The notes under the pieces are model-generated. The model was not told the origin of the DNA. It did no database searches and saw only the letters and a program-made list of their open reading frames with translations. This document shows positions 8,908 through 16,647 of a DNA stretch of 64,000 nucleotides, piece after piece. Both the position numbers and the translations under genes were made by a program. Position 1 is the first letter of the stretch. The number at the start of each line of letters is the position of its first letter. The stretch comes from RPQJ01 sp963777725 (lineage in GTDB: Bacteria; Pseudomonadota; Gammaproteobacteria; Steroidobacterales; Steroidobacteraceae): contig CAVZRR010000003.1 of NCBI GenBank assembly GCA_963777725.1, positions 157,468 through 221,467 on the forward strand. Reading direction: 5' to 3'.

Positions 8908-9535
8908 CCGTCAGCTCGGCCGCCAGCTTCTCCAGCGCCGCCGCCCGATCGGCGCCTCCGCGCTGCGGCGCCCCAGCCACGATCGCCTCGAGCTCACCGA
9001 GCGCCCGCTCGAAATCGTCGTTGACGACGACGCGGTCGAATTCGCGCCAGTGGGCCATGTCCGACGCGGCGTCGCGCAGCCGCCGCTGGATGACCTCCTC
9101 GGTGTCGGTGCCCCGGCCGCGCAACCGGCGCTCGAGCTCGGCCCGCGACGGCGGCAGGATGAAGATCGAGACGCACTCGGGCAGCGCGCGGCGCACCTGC
9201 GCGGCGCCCTGCCAGTCGATCTCGAGGATCAGGTCCTGGCCACCGGACAGCGACTGGTCCACCTGGCCACGGGACGTGCCGTAGCTGTTGTCGAAGACCG
9301 TGGCATGCTCGAGGAACTCTCCGGCATCGACCATGCGGGAGAACTCGTCCTTGCCGACGAAGAAATAGTCGCGACCGTGCTCTTCGGTTGGCCGCCGCGC
9401 GCGGGTCGTGTAGGAGATCGAGAAGCGCAGCGCGGGCACGCGCTCCATCAAAGCGCGGACCAGCGAGGTCTTGCCGGCCCCGGACGGCGCCGCGATGACG
9501 AAGAGCCGCCCGCGGCGGCCGGTGTGGTCTTTCAA
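8891..9535 (-). CDS. gmk: Guanylate kinase
   Basis: 214 aa. Phosphorylates GMP to GDP with ATP. P-loop APSGAGKTSL near residue 15, the GMP-binding SYTTRARRPTEEHGRDYFF stretch near 40-58, and DLILEIDWQGAAQVR near 100. The C-terminal residues TEGDRG and the TAG stop are encoded by a G-rich intergenic repeat, so the natural C-terminus may have been altered by it; this end is not catalytic. Start ATG at 9535. It heads the gmk-rpoZ-spoT group on the minus strand. Confidence 0.96.
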   Translation of the reverse strand: MKDHTGRRGRLFVIAAPSGAGKTSLVRALMERVPALRFSISYTTRARRPTEEHGRDYFFVGKDEFSRMVDAGEFLEHATVFDNSYGTSRGQVDQSLSGGQDLILEIDWQGAAQVRRALPECVSIFILPPSRAELERRLRGRGTDTEEVIQRRLRDAASDMAHWREFDRVVVNDDFERALGELEAIVAGAPQRGGADRAAALEKLAAELTEGDRG

Positions 9536-9688
9536 TGTCCTGGACCTGGTGAATTATGTCGTGTGGCGCCGCGCAAGATCGCGCCTGCTGTGGGGAACAG
9601 GCGCGAGGTTGCCCCAAAAACCGAACGCACGTCACAAATATGCCAGCACCGGCCGAAATGTGATGCGGTACTCAGTACGCTGTCCGGC

Positions 9689-9889
9689 ATGGGCAACATG
9701 GGTAAGGTACGGCGTGTCGTCAGGGAAGCGGTGGCCGTTTTGGTGGACGAACTCGGCTCCGACGGCGCGGCTCGTCTGCTCGAGCGTGCGGCGGCGCAAC
9801 TGCGGGGCACGGCTTACAAGCCCGATCAGATGACCACACGCGAGGAAAAGCCGACGAAGGACCGGCCGAGAACGGCCGCGAACGGTTGA
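9689..9889 (+). CDS. Small hypothetical protein between gmk and yicC
   Basis: 66 aa, beginning MGNMGKVRRVVREAVAVLVD, with a likely amphipathic helical half (ELGSDGAARLLERAAAQLRG) and a charged tail. No family recognised. It lies alone on the plus strand between two minus-strand genes. Its composition (Val, Ala, Arg, Leu in helical spacing, few Cys or Trp) is more protein-like than the antisense frame, which is rich in Ser and Arg. No clear ribosome binding site was seen. Treat as a possible gene only. Confidence 0.4.
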   Translation: MGNMGKVRRVVREAVAVLVDELGSDGAARLLERAAAQLRGTAYKPDQMTTREEKPTKDRPRTAANG

Positions 9890-9896
9890 TCCTCGC

Positions 9897-10766
9897 CTAT
9901 TCGACGTTCTGCACCTGTTCGCGCATCTGCTCGATCAGCACTTTCATGTCGACCGCCGCCCGCGTCATCTCGACATCCTGCGACTTCGACGACAGCGTAT
10001 TGGCTTCGCGGTTGAATTCCTGCATCAGGAAATCGAGGCGCCGTCCGGCGGGCTCCGTCGAATCGAGCACCTGCAGCGTCTCGGTCAGGTGGCTGCCCAC
10101 CCGGTCGAGTTCCTCCTCGACGTCCATCTTGTACGCGAGCAGCACGATCTCCTGCTCGAGCCGCTCCGGATCCACTTGCGTGCCGAGTTGCGCCACGCGC
10201 TCGGCGACGCGCGCGCGGATCCGCGCGGACAGTTCGGGCAACTTCGCGCGCAGCGTCGCGACGATCTCCCGCAATGCCTCGCAACGCTGCACCAGCATCT
10301 CGCGGATGCGGGCGCCCTCGCGCGCGCGCGCGTCGTTGAGGTCGGCAGCGGTCTCGCGCAGCAACGCTGTCGCCTCGGCGGCCAGGGGCGAGATGTCGCG
10401 CTCCGTCTCGCGGATCACGCCGGGCCAGCGCAGCACGTCGAGCGGATCGATGACGCCCGCCGCGCCACCGGCAATCCGGTTCACGTCGGCCGCGCGCGTG
10501 AGCAGTTGCTCGGCCAGCGCAGTATTGAGTTCCAGTGCGGCGACCGTAGCCGTCGAGCCGCGCAGGTAGACGCCTGCATCGACCTTGCCGCGACGAAGCA
10601 GGCTGCCGAGGATCTGGCGAGCGTCGCCCTCGAGTCCGCGGAGATCGTCGGGCAGGCGCAGCGACAGCTCGAGGTAGCGGTGATTGACCGAGCGCAACTC
10701 GCAGGTGAGCGTGCCCCACGGCCCCTGGCGCTCGCGCCGCGCGAAGCCGGTCATGCTGCGGATCAT
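9897..10766 (-). CDS. yicC: YicC family endoribonuclease
   Basis: 289 aa. YicC proteins are conserved stress-induced endoribonucleases. N-terminal YicC-like domain with MIRSMTGFARRERQGPWGTL and VNHRYLELSLRLPDDLRGLE. C-terminal DUF1732 with DVEEELDRVGSHLTETLQVL, GRRLDFLMQEFNREANTLSSKS and the ending QMREQVQNVE. Position between gmk and rph is the classical gammaproteobacterial order. It is divergent from the PP2C gene, with a 58-base gap. Confidence 0.95.
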   Translation of the reverse strand: MIRSMTGFARRERQGPWGTLTCELRSVNHRYLELSLRLPDDLRGLEGDARQILGSLLRRGKVDAGVYLRGSTATVAALELNTALAEQLLTRAADVNRIAGGAAGVIDPLDVLRWPGVIRETERDISPLAAEATALLRETAADLNDARAREGARIREMLVQRCEALREIVATLRAKLPELSARIRARVAERVAQLGTQVDPERLEQEIVLLAYKMDVEEELDRVGSHLTETLQVLDSTEPAGRRLDFLMQEFNREANTLSSKSQDVEMTRAAVDMKVLIEQMREQVQNVE

Positions 10767-10824
10767 GGCGGTGTCCCACTTACGCGCAGATTGCGCGGGT
10801 GTTATAAAACGCGCCGGAGTTTAC

Positions 10825-11599
10825 ATGAGAACAGGCGTGCCGGAGCGACCCTTGCAGATCGAGCACGCGGACTTGAGCCTCCTCGGGCATCGCGAAGAAA
10901 ACCAGGATCGTGTGGCGATCGCGATCGGCGACGACGCGGTGTTTCTCGCCGTCGTGGACGGCATGGGCGGCCATGCCGACGGCGCCCGTGCTGCCGAGGT
11001 CGCGATCCGCACGATGATCGAGCAGTTCTGGGAGGCGAGCCGGCCGCTGTTCGATCCGGACGGCTTCCTGCATCTCACGCTCGGTCTCGCGCACGAAGCC
11101 GTGGTGGCGCTCGGCCGTGGCTTGCCGCAGGAAGTCCGGCCGCGCGCGACCTGCGCGGCCTGCGTGGTCCAGGGCTCGAACGCGTACTGGGCGCACATCG
11201 GCGACAGCCGCGTCTACATGTTGCGTGGTGGCCGGATCCTCGAGCGCACCCGCGACCACAGCCACGTCGAATTGCTGCTGCGCTCGGGCCGGATCACCGA
11301 GCAGCAGGCCCACGATCACCCGATGCGCAATTACGTCGAGTGCTGCATCGGCGGCGATCCGGCGCTGCCCGAGATGTCGCTCGGCGGCCGGCGCGCGCTG
11401 CGAGCCGGGCGACGTGGTGCTGTTGTGCTCCGATGGATTGTGGGGCGGGCTGACGGACGAGCAGATCGCGGAGCTCGGGCAGGGCGCCGAGCGCGGATTG
11501 CCCGACCGGCTCGCCGACCTCGGCGCGCGCGCCGTGCTGGCGAACGCGCCCTTCGCCGACAACACCACGGCGGCGGCCGTGCGCTGGCTCGCGCGCTGA
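10825..11599 (+). CDS. PP2C-type serine/threonine protein phosphatase (one frameshift)
   Basis: About 258 aa once corrected. PP2C phosphatases remove phosphate from Ser/Thr using two metal ions. Motifs seen: GHREENQDR near residue 20, the metal-binding DGMGGHADGARAAE near 43-56, and IGDSRVYMLRGG near 125. At about 11401 the frame shifts by one extra base; the rest (EPGDVVLLCSDGLWGGLTDE, then FADNTTAAAVRWLAR) is in the next frame and carries the conserved SDGLW and DNTT motifs. ATG at 10825, 26 bases before rph. It is a common companion of yicC/rph in Gammaproteobacteria, with unknown substrates. Confidence 0.88.
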
Positions 11600-11625
11600 G
11601 CGCGGCGGGCCGAGGAGAGCAGCGC

Positions 11626-12375
11626 TTGAGACCCAGCGGCCGCGCGCCGAACGAGTTACGCCCCATCCGGATCACGCGCGGCTTCACGCGCCATGCGGAA
11701 GGTTCCGTGCTGGTCGAGTTCGGCGGCACCCGCGTGCTGGTGACCGCGAGCGTGGAGGACGGCGTGCCGTCGTTCATGCGCGGCAAGGGCGAAGGCTGGA
11801 TCACGGCGGAGTACGGCATGCTGCCGCGGGCCACCCACACGCGATCCGCGCGCGAGGCCGCGCGCGGCAAGCAGAGCGGAAGGACGCTCGAGATCCAGCG
11901 CCTGATCGGACGTTCGCTGCGCGCCGTCGTCGACCAGCGCGCGCTCGGCGAGCGCACCGTCACGCTCGATTGCGACGTGCTGCAGGCCGACGGCGGCACG
12001 CGCACCGCCGCGATCACGGGCGCCTATGTCGCGCTCGCCGATGCGATGGAGACGCTGCAGCGACGCCGCGCGATCGCCTCGAGCCCGCTGCACGGCCAGG
12101 TGGCAGCCGTCTCGGTCGGCATCGTCGCGGGCCGGCCGGTCGTCGACCTCGACTATGCCGAGGACTCCAGCGCCGAGACGGACATGAACGTCGTGATGAA
12201 CAATGGCGGCGGTTTCATCGAGATCCAGGGCACCGCCGAGGGGCACGCGTTCCGCCGCCACGAGCTCGACGAGCTGCTGAACCTCGCGGCCGAGTCCTGC
12301 CAGCGGCTGTTCGCGGCGCAGACCGAGGCGCTGCAGACGCCGTTGCCCGAAGAGGCCGGCCGGCCGCGGCGGTGA
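11626..12375 (+). CDS. rph: Ribonuclease PH
   Basis: 249 aa. Phosphorolytic 3'-5' exoribonuclease that trims tRNA precursors. Signature runs include RPSGRAPNELRPIRITRGFT at the start, EGWITAEYGMLPRATHTR near 65, DCDVLQADGGTRTAAITGAY near 115 and DMNVVMNNGGGFIEIQGTAE near 185. The TTG at 11626 is chosen because it begins the conserved N-terminus and is preceded by GAGGAGAG seven bases upstream. The 3' end overlaps rdgB by four bases (GTGA). Confidence 0.95.
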   Translation: MRPSGRAPNELRPIRITRGFTRHAEGSVLVEFGGTRVLVTASVEDGVPSFMRGKGEGWITAEYGMLPRATHTRSAREAARGKQSGRTLEIQRLIGRSLRAVVDQRALGERTVTLDCDVLQADGGTRTAAITGAYVALADAMETLQRRRAIASSPLHGQVAAVSVGIVAGRPVVDLDYAEDSSAETDMNVVMNNGGGFIEIQGTAEGHAFRRHELDELLNLAAESCQRLFAAQTEALQTPLPEEAGRPRR

Positions 12376-12995
12376 TTCCCCGGGAGAGAGCGCTGCCGGC
12401 ACGGCTGGTGCTCGCCACCGGCAACGCCGGCAAATTGCGCGAGATGCGGGCGATCCTGGCGCCATGGGGCGTCGATGTGCGCCCGCAGTCCGAGTTCACG
12501 CGCGCGGCCGCCGACGAAACTGGCTTGAGCTTCGTCGAGAATGCGCTCCTCAAGGCGCGTTTTGCCGCGGAGGTCTCCGGCCTGTCCGCCATCGCGGACG
12601 ATTCCGGTCTCGAGGTCGATGCGCTGCACGGTGCGCCCGGCATCTATTCGGCCCGGTACGCGGGACCGGGCGCGGACGACGTCGCCAACAACGACCGCTT
12701 GTTGCGCGACCTCGAGACGGTGCCCGACGCGGAGCGCACCGCGCGCTATCGTTGCGCGATGGTGTACCTGCGCTGGGCGCTGGATCCGGCACCGCTCGTC
12801 TGCCAGGCCAGCTGGGAAGGTCGTATCGGCCGCCTGCCGCGGGGCCGCGGCGGCTTCGGCTACGACCCGCTGTTCCTGGTCGGCGACGGTCCGCAGACGG
12901 CTGCGGAGCTCGAGGCGGCGCACAAGAACGAGATCAGCCACCGCGGCCGGGCACTGCGAGCGCTGGTCGCGGAACTCGTCGGCGACGCGCCATGA
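12372..12995 (+). CDS. rdgB: RdgB/HAM1 non-canonical purine NTP pyrophosphatase
   Basis: 207 aa. Hydrolyses ITP, dITP and XTP to monophosphates, keeping deaminated purines out of nucleic acids. Motifs: LVLATGNAGKLREM near residue 11, FVENALLKAR near 52, ADDSGLEVDALHGAPGIYS near 70, and FGYDPLFLV near 160. The GTG start is inside the overlap with rph, and the stop overlaps the hemW ATG, so rph-rdgB-hemW forms a tightly packed operon. Confidence 0.95.
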   Translation: MIPRERALPARLVLATGNAGKLREMRAILAPWGVDVRPQSEFTRAAADETGLSFVENALLKARFAAEVSGLSAIADDSGLEVDALHGAPGIYSARYAGPGADDVANNDRLLRDLETVPDAERTARYRCAMVYLRWALDPAPLVCQASWEGRIGRLPRGRGGFGYDPLFLVGDGPQTAAELEAAHKNEISHRGRALRALVAELVGDAP

Positions 12996-14215
12996 CGTTC
13001 GCGGCGGCACCGCCGCTGTCGGTCTACGTGCACCTGCCCTGGTGTGTCCGCAAGTGCCCGTACTGCGATTTCAACTCGCACGCCGTGCCCGCCGCAGGCT
13101 TGCCGGAGCGCGCTTACGTCGCGGCGCTGCTCGACGATCTCGAATACGCGGCGCTCGGCTGTCGAGGCCGCCCGCTCGTATCCGTTTTTTTCGGCGGCGG
13201 CACGCCGAGCCTGTTCGCGGCCGCATCGATCGAGCGATTGCTGGCGCGCGCAAAGCAGCTCTTCGCGGCGGACGTCGGCCTCGAGGTCACGCTCGAAGCG
13301 AACCCCGGGACCGTGGAGCGCGGCCGATTCGCGGAGTACCGCGACGCGGGCGTCACGCGCATCTCGCTCGGCGCGCAGAGCTTCGACGATCGCTGCCTGG
13401 CGGCGTTGGGTCGGATCCACTCCCGCGGCGACACCTTGGCTGCCGTGGCGGAGCTGCGCGCGGCCGGGCTCGACAATTTCAATCTCGACCTGATGTACGC
13501 GTTGCCGGAGCAGACGCTGGACGCTGCGCTGGCCGACCTGGAGCAGGCTCTCGAACTCGGACCGGCGCACGTTTCGCATTACCAGCTCACGCTGGAGCCG
13601 GGCACCGCGTTCGAGCGTCGACCGCCGCGCCTCCCGGACGAAGACGAGGCCTTCGCGATGCAGGTCGCTTGCCAGTCGCGCCTGGCGGCCGCGGGGTTCG
13701 AGCAGTACGAGGTTTCGGCCTACGCCTCGGGCGCGCGCGAATGCAGGCACAACCTGAACTACTGGCGCTTCGGCGATTACCTCGGGGTCGGCGCGGGCGC
13801 GCACGGCAAGCTCACGGACCCGATCGCGGGCTCCGTGACCAGGACGGCACGGGTGCGGCAGCCCGGGCGCTATCTCGGCGCGCGCTTGCCCGGCGATCGC
13901 GTCGAGGAAACCAGGATGCTGTCTGCAGACGACCTCGCTTTCGAGTTCTGCCTCAACGCGTTGCGCCTGGTGGCGGGGTTCGACGCGGAGCTATTCGAGG
14001 CGCGGACCGGACTGCCGTGGTCCGTCCTCGCCGCGCCGCTGGCCGCAGCGCGCGCCAAGGGCCTGCTGACGCTTGGCGGGGATCACAGACTGACCCCAAC
14101 GCCGTTGGGCCAGCGGTTTCTCAATGACTTGCAGGCGATTTTCCTGCCGGCGCATCCCAGTCCGGGCGGTTCCGGGCGACTCGGAGACCTTGCATTGCCA
14201 AGCACGATCGGCTAG
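12992..14215 (+). CDS. hemW: HemW, radical SAM haem chaperone
   Basis: 407 aa. HemW binds haem and delivers it to membrane targets; it is often mis-named coproporphyrinogen oxidase. The radical SAM cysteines are in CVRKCPYC near residue 16 (CX3CX2C), followed by the SAM-contact FFGGGTPSLF near 70. HemW-type motifs GLDNFNLDLMYALPEQT and HVSHYQLTLEPGT follow. The family's C-terminal domain is present (LSADDLAFEFCLNALRLV). After the usual end (LGQRFLNDLQAIFLP) there are about 28 extra residues without recognisable features. Confidence 0.95.
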   Translation: MTFAAAPPLSVYVHLPWCVRKCPYCDFNSHAVPAAGLPERAYVAALLDDLEYAALGCRGRPLVSVFFGGGTPSLFAAASIERLLARAKQLFAADVGLEVTLEANPGTVERGRFAEYRDAGVTRISLGAQSFDDRCLAALGRIHSRGDTLAAVAELRAAGLDNFNLDLMYALPEQTLDAALADLEQALELGPAHVSHYQLTLEPGTAFERRPPRLPDEDEAFAMQVACQSRLAAAGFEQYEVSAYASGARECRHNLNYWRFGDYLGVGAGAHGKLTDPIAGSVTRTARVRQPGRYLGARLPGDRVEETRMLSADDLAFEFCLNALRLVAGFDAELFEARTGLPWSVLAAPLAAARAKGLLTLGGDHRLTPTPLGQRFLNDLQAIFLPAHPSPGGSGRLGDLALPSTIG

Positions 14216-14226
14216 GCGCGAACCAG

Positions 14227-14438
14227 TTATACACATCCCGAGCGCAGGGACGTAGATTCGGCATGTTACAGTCTGTAGTCGAAGTGACATGTTAGACAGC
14301 CGATATAACTATATGATTAATAAAATGATATTGGCATGGTCAAATTTTGAGCAAAGCGAGAATCGCCCACTCGTGCGCCCGGCTGACCCCGGCTAGGGAG
14401 CGCGCATCCACAGAGTTATCCACAGCTTTTGTGGATAA
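14227..14438. other. AT-rich intergenic region with three DnaA-box sequences
   Basis: The 316-base gap between hemW and rpmE contains a strikingly AT-rich core (about 14260-14350) in otherwise GC-rich DNA. It is flanked by sequences matching the DnaA box TTATNCACA: TTATACACA at 14227-14235, TTATCCACA at 14416-14424 and its reverse complement TGTGGATAA at 14430-14438. The last two form a perfect 10-bp inverted repeat with loop GCTTT. A partial fourth box (ATCCACA) is near 14407. This could be a replication origin, a DnaA titration or regulatory site, or by chance a simple hairpin after hemW. Confidence 0.55.
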
Positions 14439-14463
14439 CCGGACCCGCTGCGGAAGGTGAGCC

Positions 14464-14492
14464 TTGTCAGGGCCGCCACCCGCTCCTATACT
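14464..14492 (+). promoter_or_regulatory. Sigma-70 type promoter for rpmE
   Basis: TTGTCA at 14464-14469 and TATACT at 14487-14492 are separated by exactly 17 bases, each one or two mismatches from consensus. The expected transcript start is near 14499, about 33 bases before the rpmE ATG. AAGGA sits nine bases before that ATG. Confidence 0.65.
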
Positions 14493-14531
14493 TCGCGCCC
14501 TTTTTCCTCAGTCTGTCCAAGGACCGCGGCC

Positions 14532-14735
14532 ATGAAGAGCGGAATCCATCCCGACTACAAGATCATCAACGTGACCTGCAGCTGTGGCAACGCGTTCGAG
14601 ACGCGTTCCACGCTCGGCGAGGACCTGCAGATCGAAGTCTGCTCGAACTGCCACCCGTTCTACACGGGCAAGCAGAAGATCGTCGATACCGGCGGCCGCG
14701 TGGACCGTTTCCGCAAGAAGTACGCTCGCGGCTGA
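14532..14735 (+). CDS. rpmE: 50S ribosomal protein L31 (zinc-binding type)
   Basis: 67 aa. Large-subunit ribosomal protein. Starts MKSGIHPDYKIINVTCSCGN and holds the cysteines of the zinc-ribbon form of L31 (CSCGN near residue 16, CSNCHPFYTGKQ near 37), so it is the C+ paralogue used under zinc sufficiency. The start is fixed by homology to L31; the longer open frame upstream is not coding. It has its own promoter and a strong terminator, so it is probably a single-gene transcript. Confidence 0.96.
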   Translation: MKSGIHPDYKIINVTCSCGNAFETRSTLGEDLQIEVCSNCHPFYTGKQKIVDTGGRVDRFRKKYARG

Positions 14736-14762
14736 GTCGCGGCGGCATTCGGGACTGTCACG

Positions 14763-14791
14763 ACGGGGCGCTTCGGCGCCCCGTTTCGTTT
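14763..14791 (+). terminator. Rho-independent terminator of rpmE
   Basis: Nine-base-pair GC-rich stem (ACGGGGCGC / GCGCCCCGT) closed by a TTCG tetraloop at 14772-14775 and followed by TTCGTTT. It begins 27 bases after the rpmE stop. Confidence 0.8.
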
Positions 14792-14840
14792 CCGGGTGCT
14801 GCCGCGGCTCCGGCGAGCTTCGCCCTGGCATCGCGGCAGG

Positions 14841-14975
14841 CCGGCCTTCCGGGGTGCGCGGCGAGTCGCTCCTCGGGAATCGCTTGGTCGCCGCGCACCC
14901 CGGAAGCCCGGCGGTGGCGCGGCGCCTGAGCGAGCTCGCGGGCCAGGGCGCCCGCAAACTCGCACGGCGCAAGTC
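14841..14975 (+). repeat. Two-hairpin structured repeat (type 1), copy a
   Basis: Hairpin A: a 19-bp perfect stem (14846-14864 with 14888-14906) closes a 23-base loop at 14865-14887 that begins GTCGCTCCTC and ends ATCGCTTGG. Hairpin B: conserved GCGCCTGAGC (14922-14931), an imperfect variable stem, then CTCGCACGGCGC (ending 14970). It lies 3' of rpmE and its terminator and before the M48 gene. The same loop and flanking motifs recur at 38405, 38621 and 45219 with quite different stem sequences. No T-run follows. I see nothing else in 14976-15084. Confidence 0.85.
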
Positions 14976-15084
14976 GCGTCACGTGGTGGGCGCTTCATGC
15001 GCCGTGCGCATCGGAAGTGGCGAAGGCGCTTTCGGTTCGCTTAGGCGGCCTCTAGACTGCGGCGAGTCGTCCGAGGTCCTGCCA

Positions 15085-16554
15085 ATGAACGTTCGTTACC
15101 TGCTGCCCGCTGCCGTGCTCGCGAGCGCGCTCGCGCTGCACGGCTGCGCGACGAACCCGGTCACGGGCAAGTCGGACGTCGTCACGATGAGTGCGGCGCA
15201 GGAAGTCGAGATCGGCCGCAAGATGCACCCGCAGGTGCTGCAGCAGTACGGCCGCTACTCGGACGAGGCGTTGCAGTCTTACGTCAACGACATCGGCCAG
15301 CGTATCGCCAAGGTCAGCCACCTGCCCAACCTGCAGTTCACGTTCACCGTGCTCGACAGCCCGGACATCAACGCATTCGCGCTGCCGGGTGGCTACGTCT
15401 ACATCACGCGCGGAATCATGGCCTACCTCAATTCCGAGGCGCAGCTCGTCGCGGTGCTCGGGCACGAGGTCGGGCACGTGACGGCCCGCCACGCCGTCCG
15501 CCAGCAGTCGGGTGCAACCGCGGCGGGGGTCGGGGCGACGGTGATCGGCATCCTGACCGGCAGCGGCGACCTCGCGAGCGTCGCCAACATGGCCGGCACC
15601 GCGCTGGTGCGGGGTTACGGCCGCGACATGGAGCTCGAGGCCGACGCGATCGGCGCCGAGTACCTCGAGCGGATGGGCTACCAGCCCGAGGCGATGATCG
15701 ACGTCGTCCGGCTGTTGAAGAACCAGGAGCAGCTCGAGGTGCAGATTGCGCGCCAGGAAGGCCGCGAGCCGCGGATCTATCACGGTGTCTTCTCGACCCA
15801 TCCGGACAACGATACCCGCCTCAAGGAAGTGGTCTCCGAGGCGCGCAAAGCGGGGGGCACCGCCGAGGCGCGACCGGACGGCCGTGAGGCCTACCTGCAA
15901 CGCATCTCCGGGCTGCCGCTCGGGCCGAGCCGCGAGCAGGGGGTCGTCCGGGGCAGCCGTTTTTATCACGGCACGCTCGGGGTGACCGTCGCCTTCCCGT
16001 CGGGCTGGGTCGTGCAGAACCAGCCGACCAAGGTCGTCGCGACGACGCCGCAGAAGGATGCGCTGCTGCAGCTGTCCGCCACCGCGCCACCGCAGAACGT
16101 CCAGCCGAGGGAGCTGCTCGCCAAGCTCCAGCCCGGGGTGCCGCTGCAGGGCGCGGAGCCGCTCGAGATCGGCGGGCTCAACGGCTACACGGCGATCGCG
16201 CGCGACGTCGCGCTCCCCTGGGGCAACCGCGGCCCGGCCCGCTACGCGGTCGTCTATTACAACGGCCTCGCCTACGTCTTCATGGGCGCGACCCGGCTGA
16301 ATGCCGCCATGCCGGCCACCGACCCGCTGTTTCTCTCCAGCATCAAGACCTTCCGCCGCCTGCGGGACAACGAGTTCGCGCTGGCGGAGCCCAACCGGAT
16401 CCGCCTGATCAAGGCGACGCCCCAGACCCGGATCGACGCGCTCGCAAGTGCCTCACCGATCGAGAAATATCCTGCGGAACGGCTGCGGCTCCTCAATGAC
16501 CTCTATCCGAACAAGGAGCCGGTCGCGGGCCAGTGGCTCAAGGTGGTCAATTAG
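15085..16554 (+). CDS. M48 family zinc metalloprotease, lipoprotein
   Basis: 489 aa. The signal peptide ends in a lipobox (LALHGC at about residue 20), so the protein should be lipid-anchored in the envelope. The zinc motif HEVGH is near residue 132, with the third-ligand region ELEADAIGAEYLERMGY near 185. The C-terminal half (YHGTLGVTVAFPSGW onward) is the extra domain of BepA/YfgC-related and LoiP-like proteins. Related proteins degrade or fold outer-membrane proteins; which one this is cannot be decided. ATG at 15085 chosen because it starts the signal peptide. It stands alone between rpmE and gltA. Confidence 0.92.
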   Translation: MNVRYLLPAAVLASALALHGCATNPVTGKSDVVTMSAAQEVEIGRKMHPQVLQQYGRYSDEALQSYVNDIGQRIAKVSHLPNLQFTFTVLDSPDINAFALPGGYVYITRGIMAYLNSEAQLVAVLGHEVGHVTARHAVRQQSGATAAGVGATVIGILTGSGDLASVANMAGTALVRGYGRDMELEADAIGAEYLERMGYQPEAMIDVVRLLKNQEQLEVQIARQEGREPRIYHGVFSTHPDNDTRLKEVVSEARKAGGTAEARPDGREAYLQRISGLPLGPSREQGVVRGSRFYHGTLGVTVAFPSGWVVQNQPTKVVATTPQKDALLQLSATAPPQNVQPRELLAKLQPGVPLQGAEPLEIGGLNGYTAIARDVALPWGNRGPARYAVVYYNGLAYVFMGATRLNAAMPATDPLFLSSIKTFRRLRDNEFALAEPNRIRLIKATPQTRIDALASASPIEKYPAERLRLLNDLYPNKEPVAGQWLKVVN

Positions 16555-16647
16555 GAATTTGTACGCGCTTGATTGAGCCGTCCGGTCGTGCAAACCTGAC
16601 TGGCCGCCCCCGGGCTGGCGCGGGTGAGTCACTACAGGTAGGGCACG

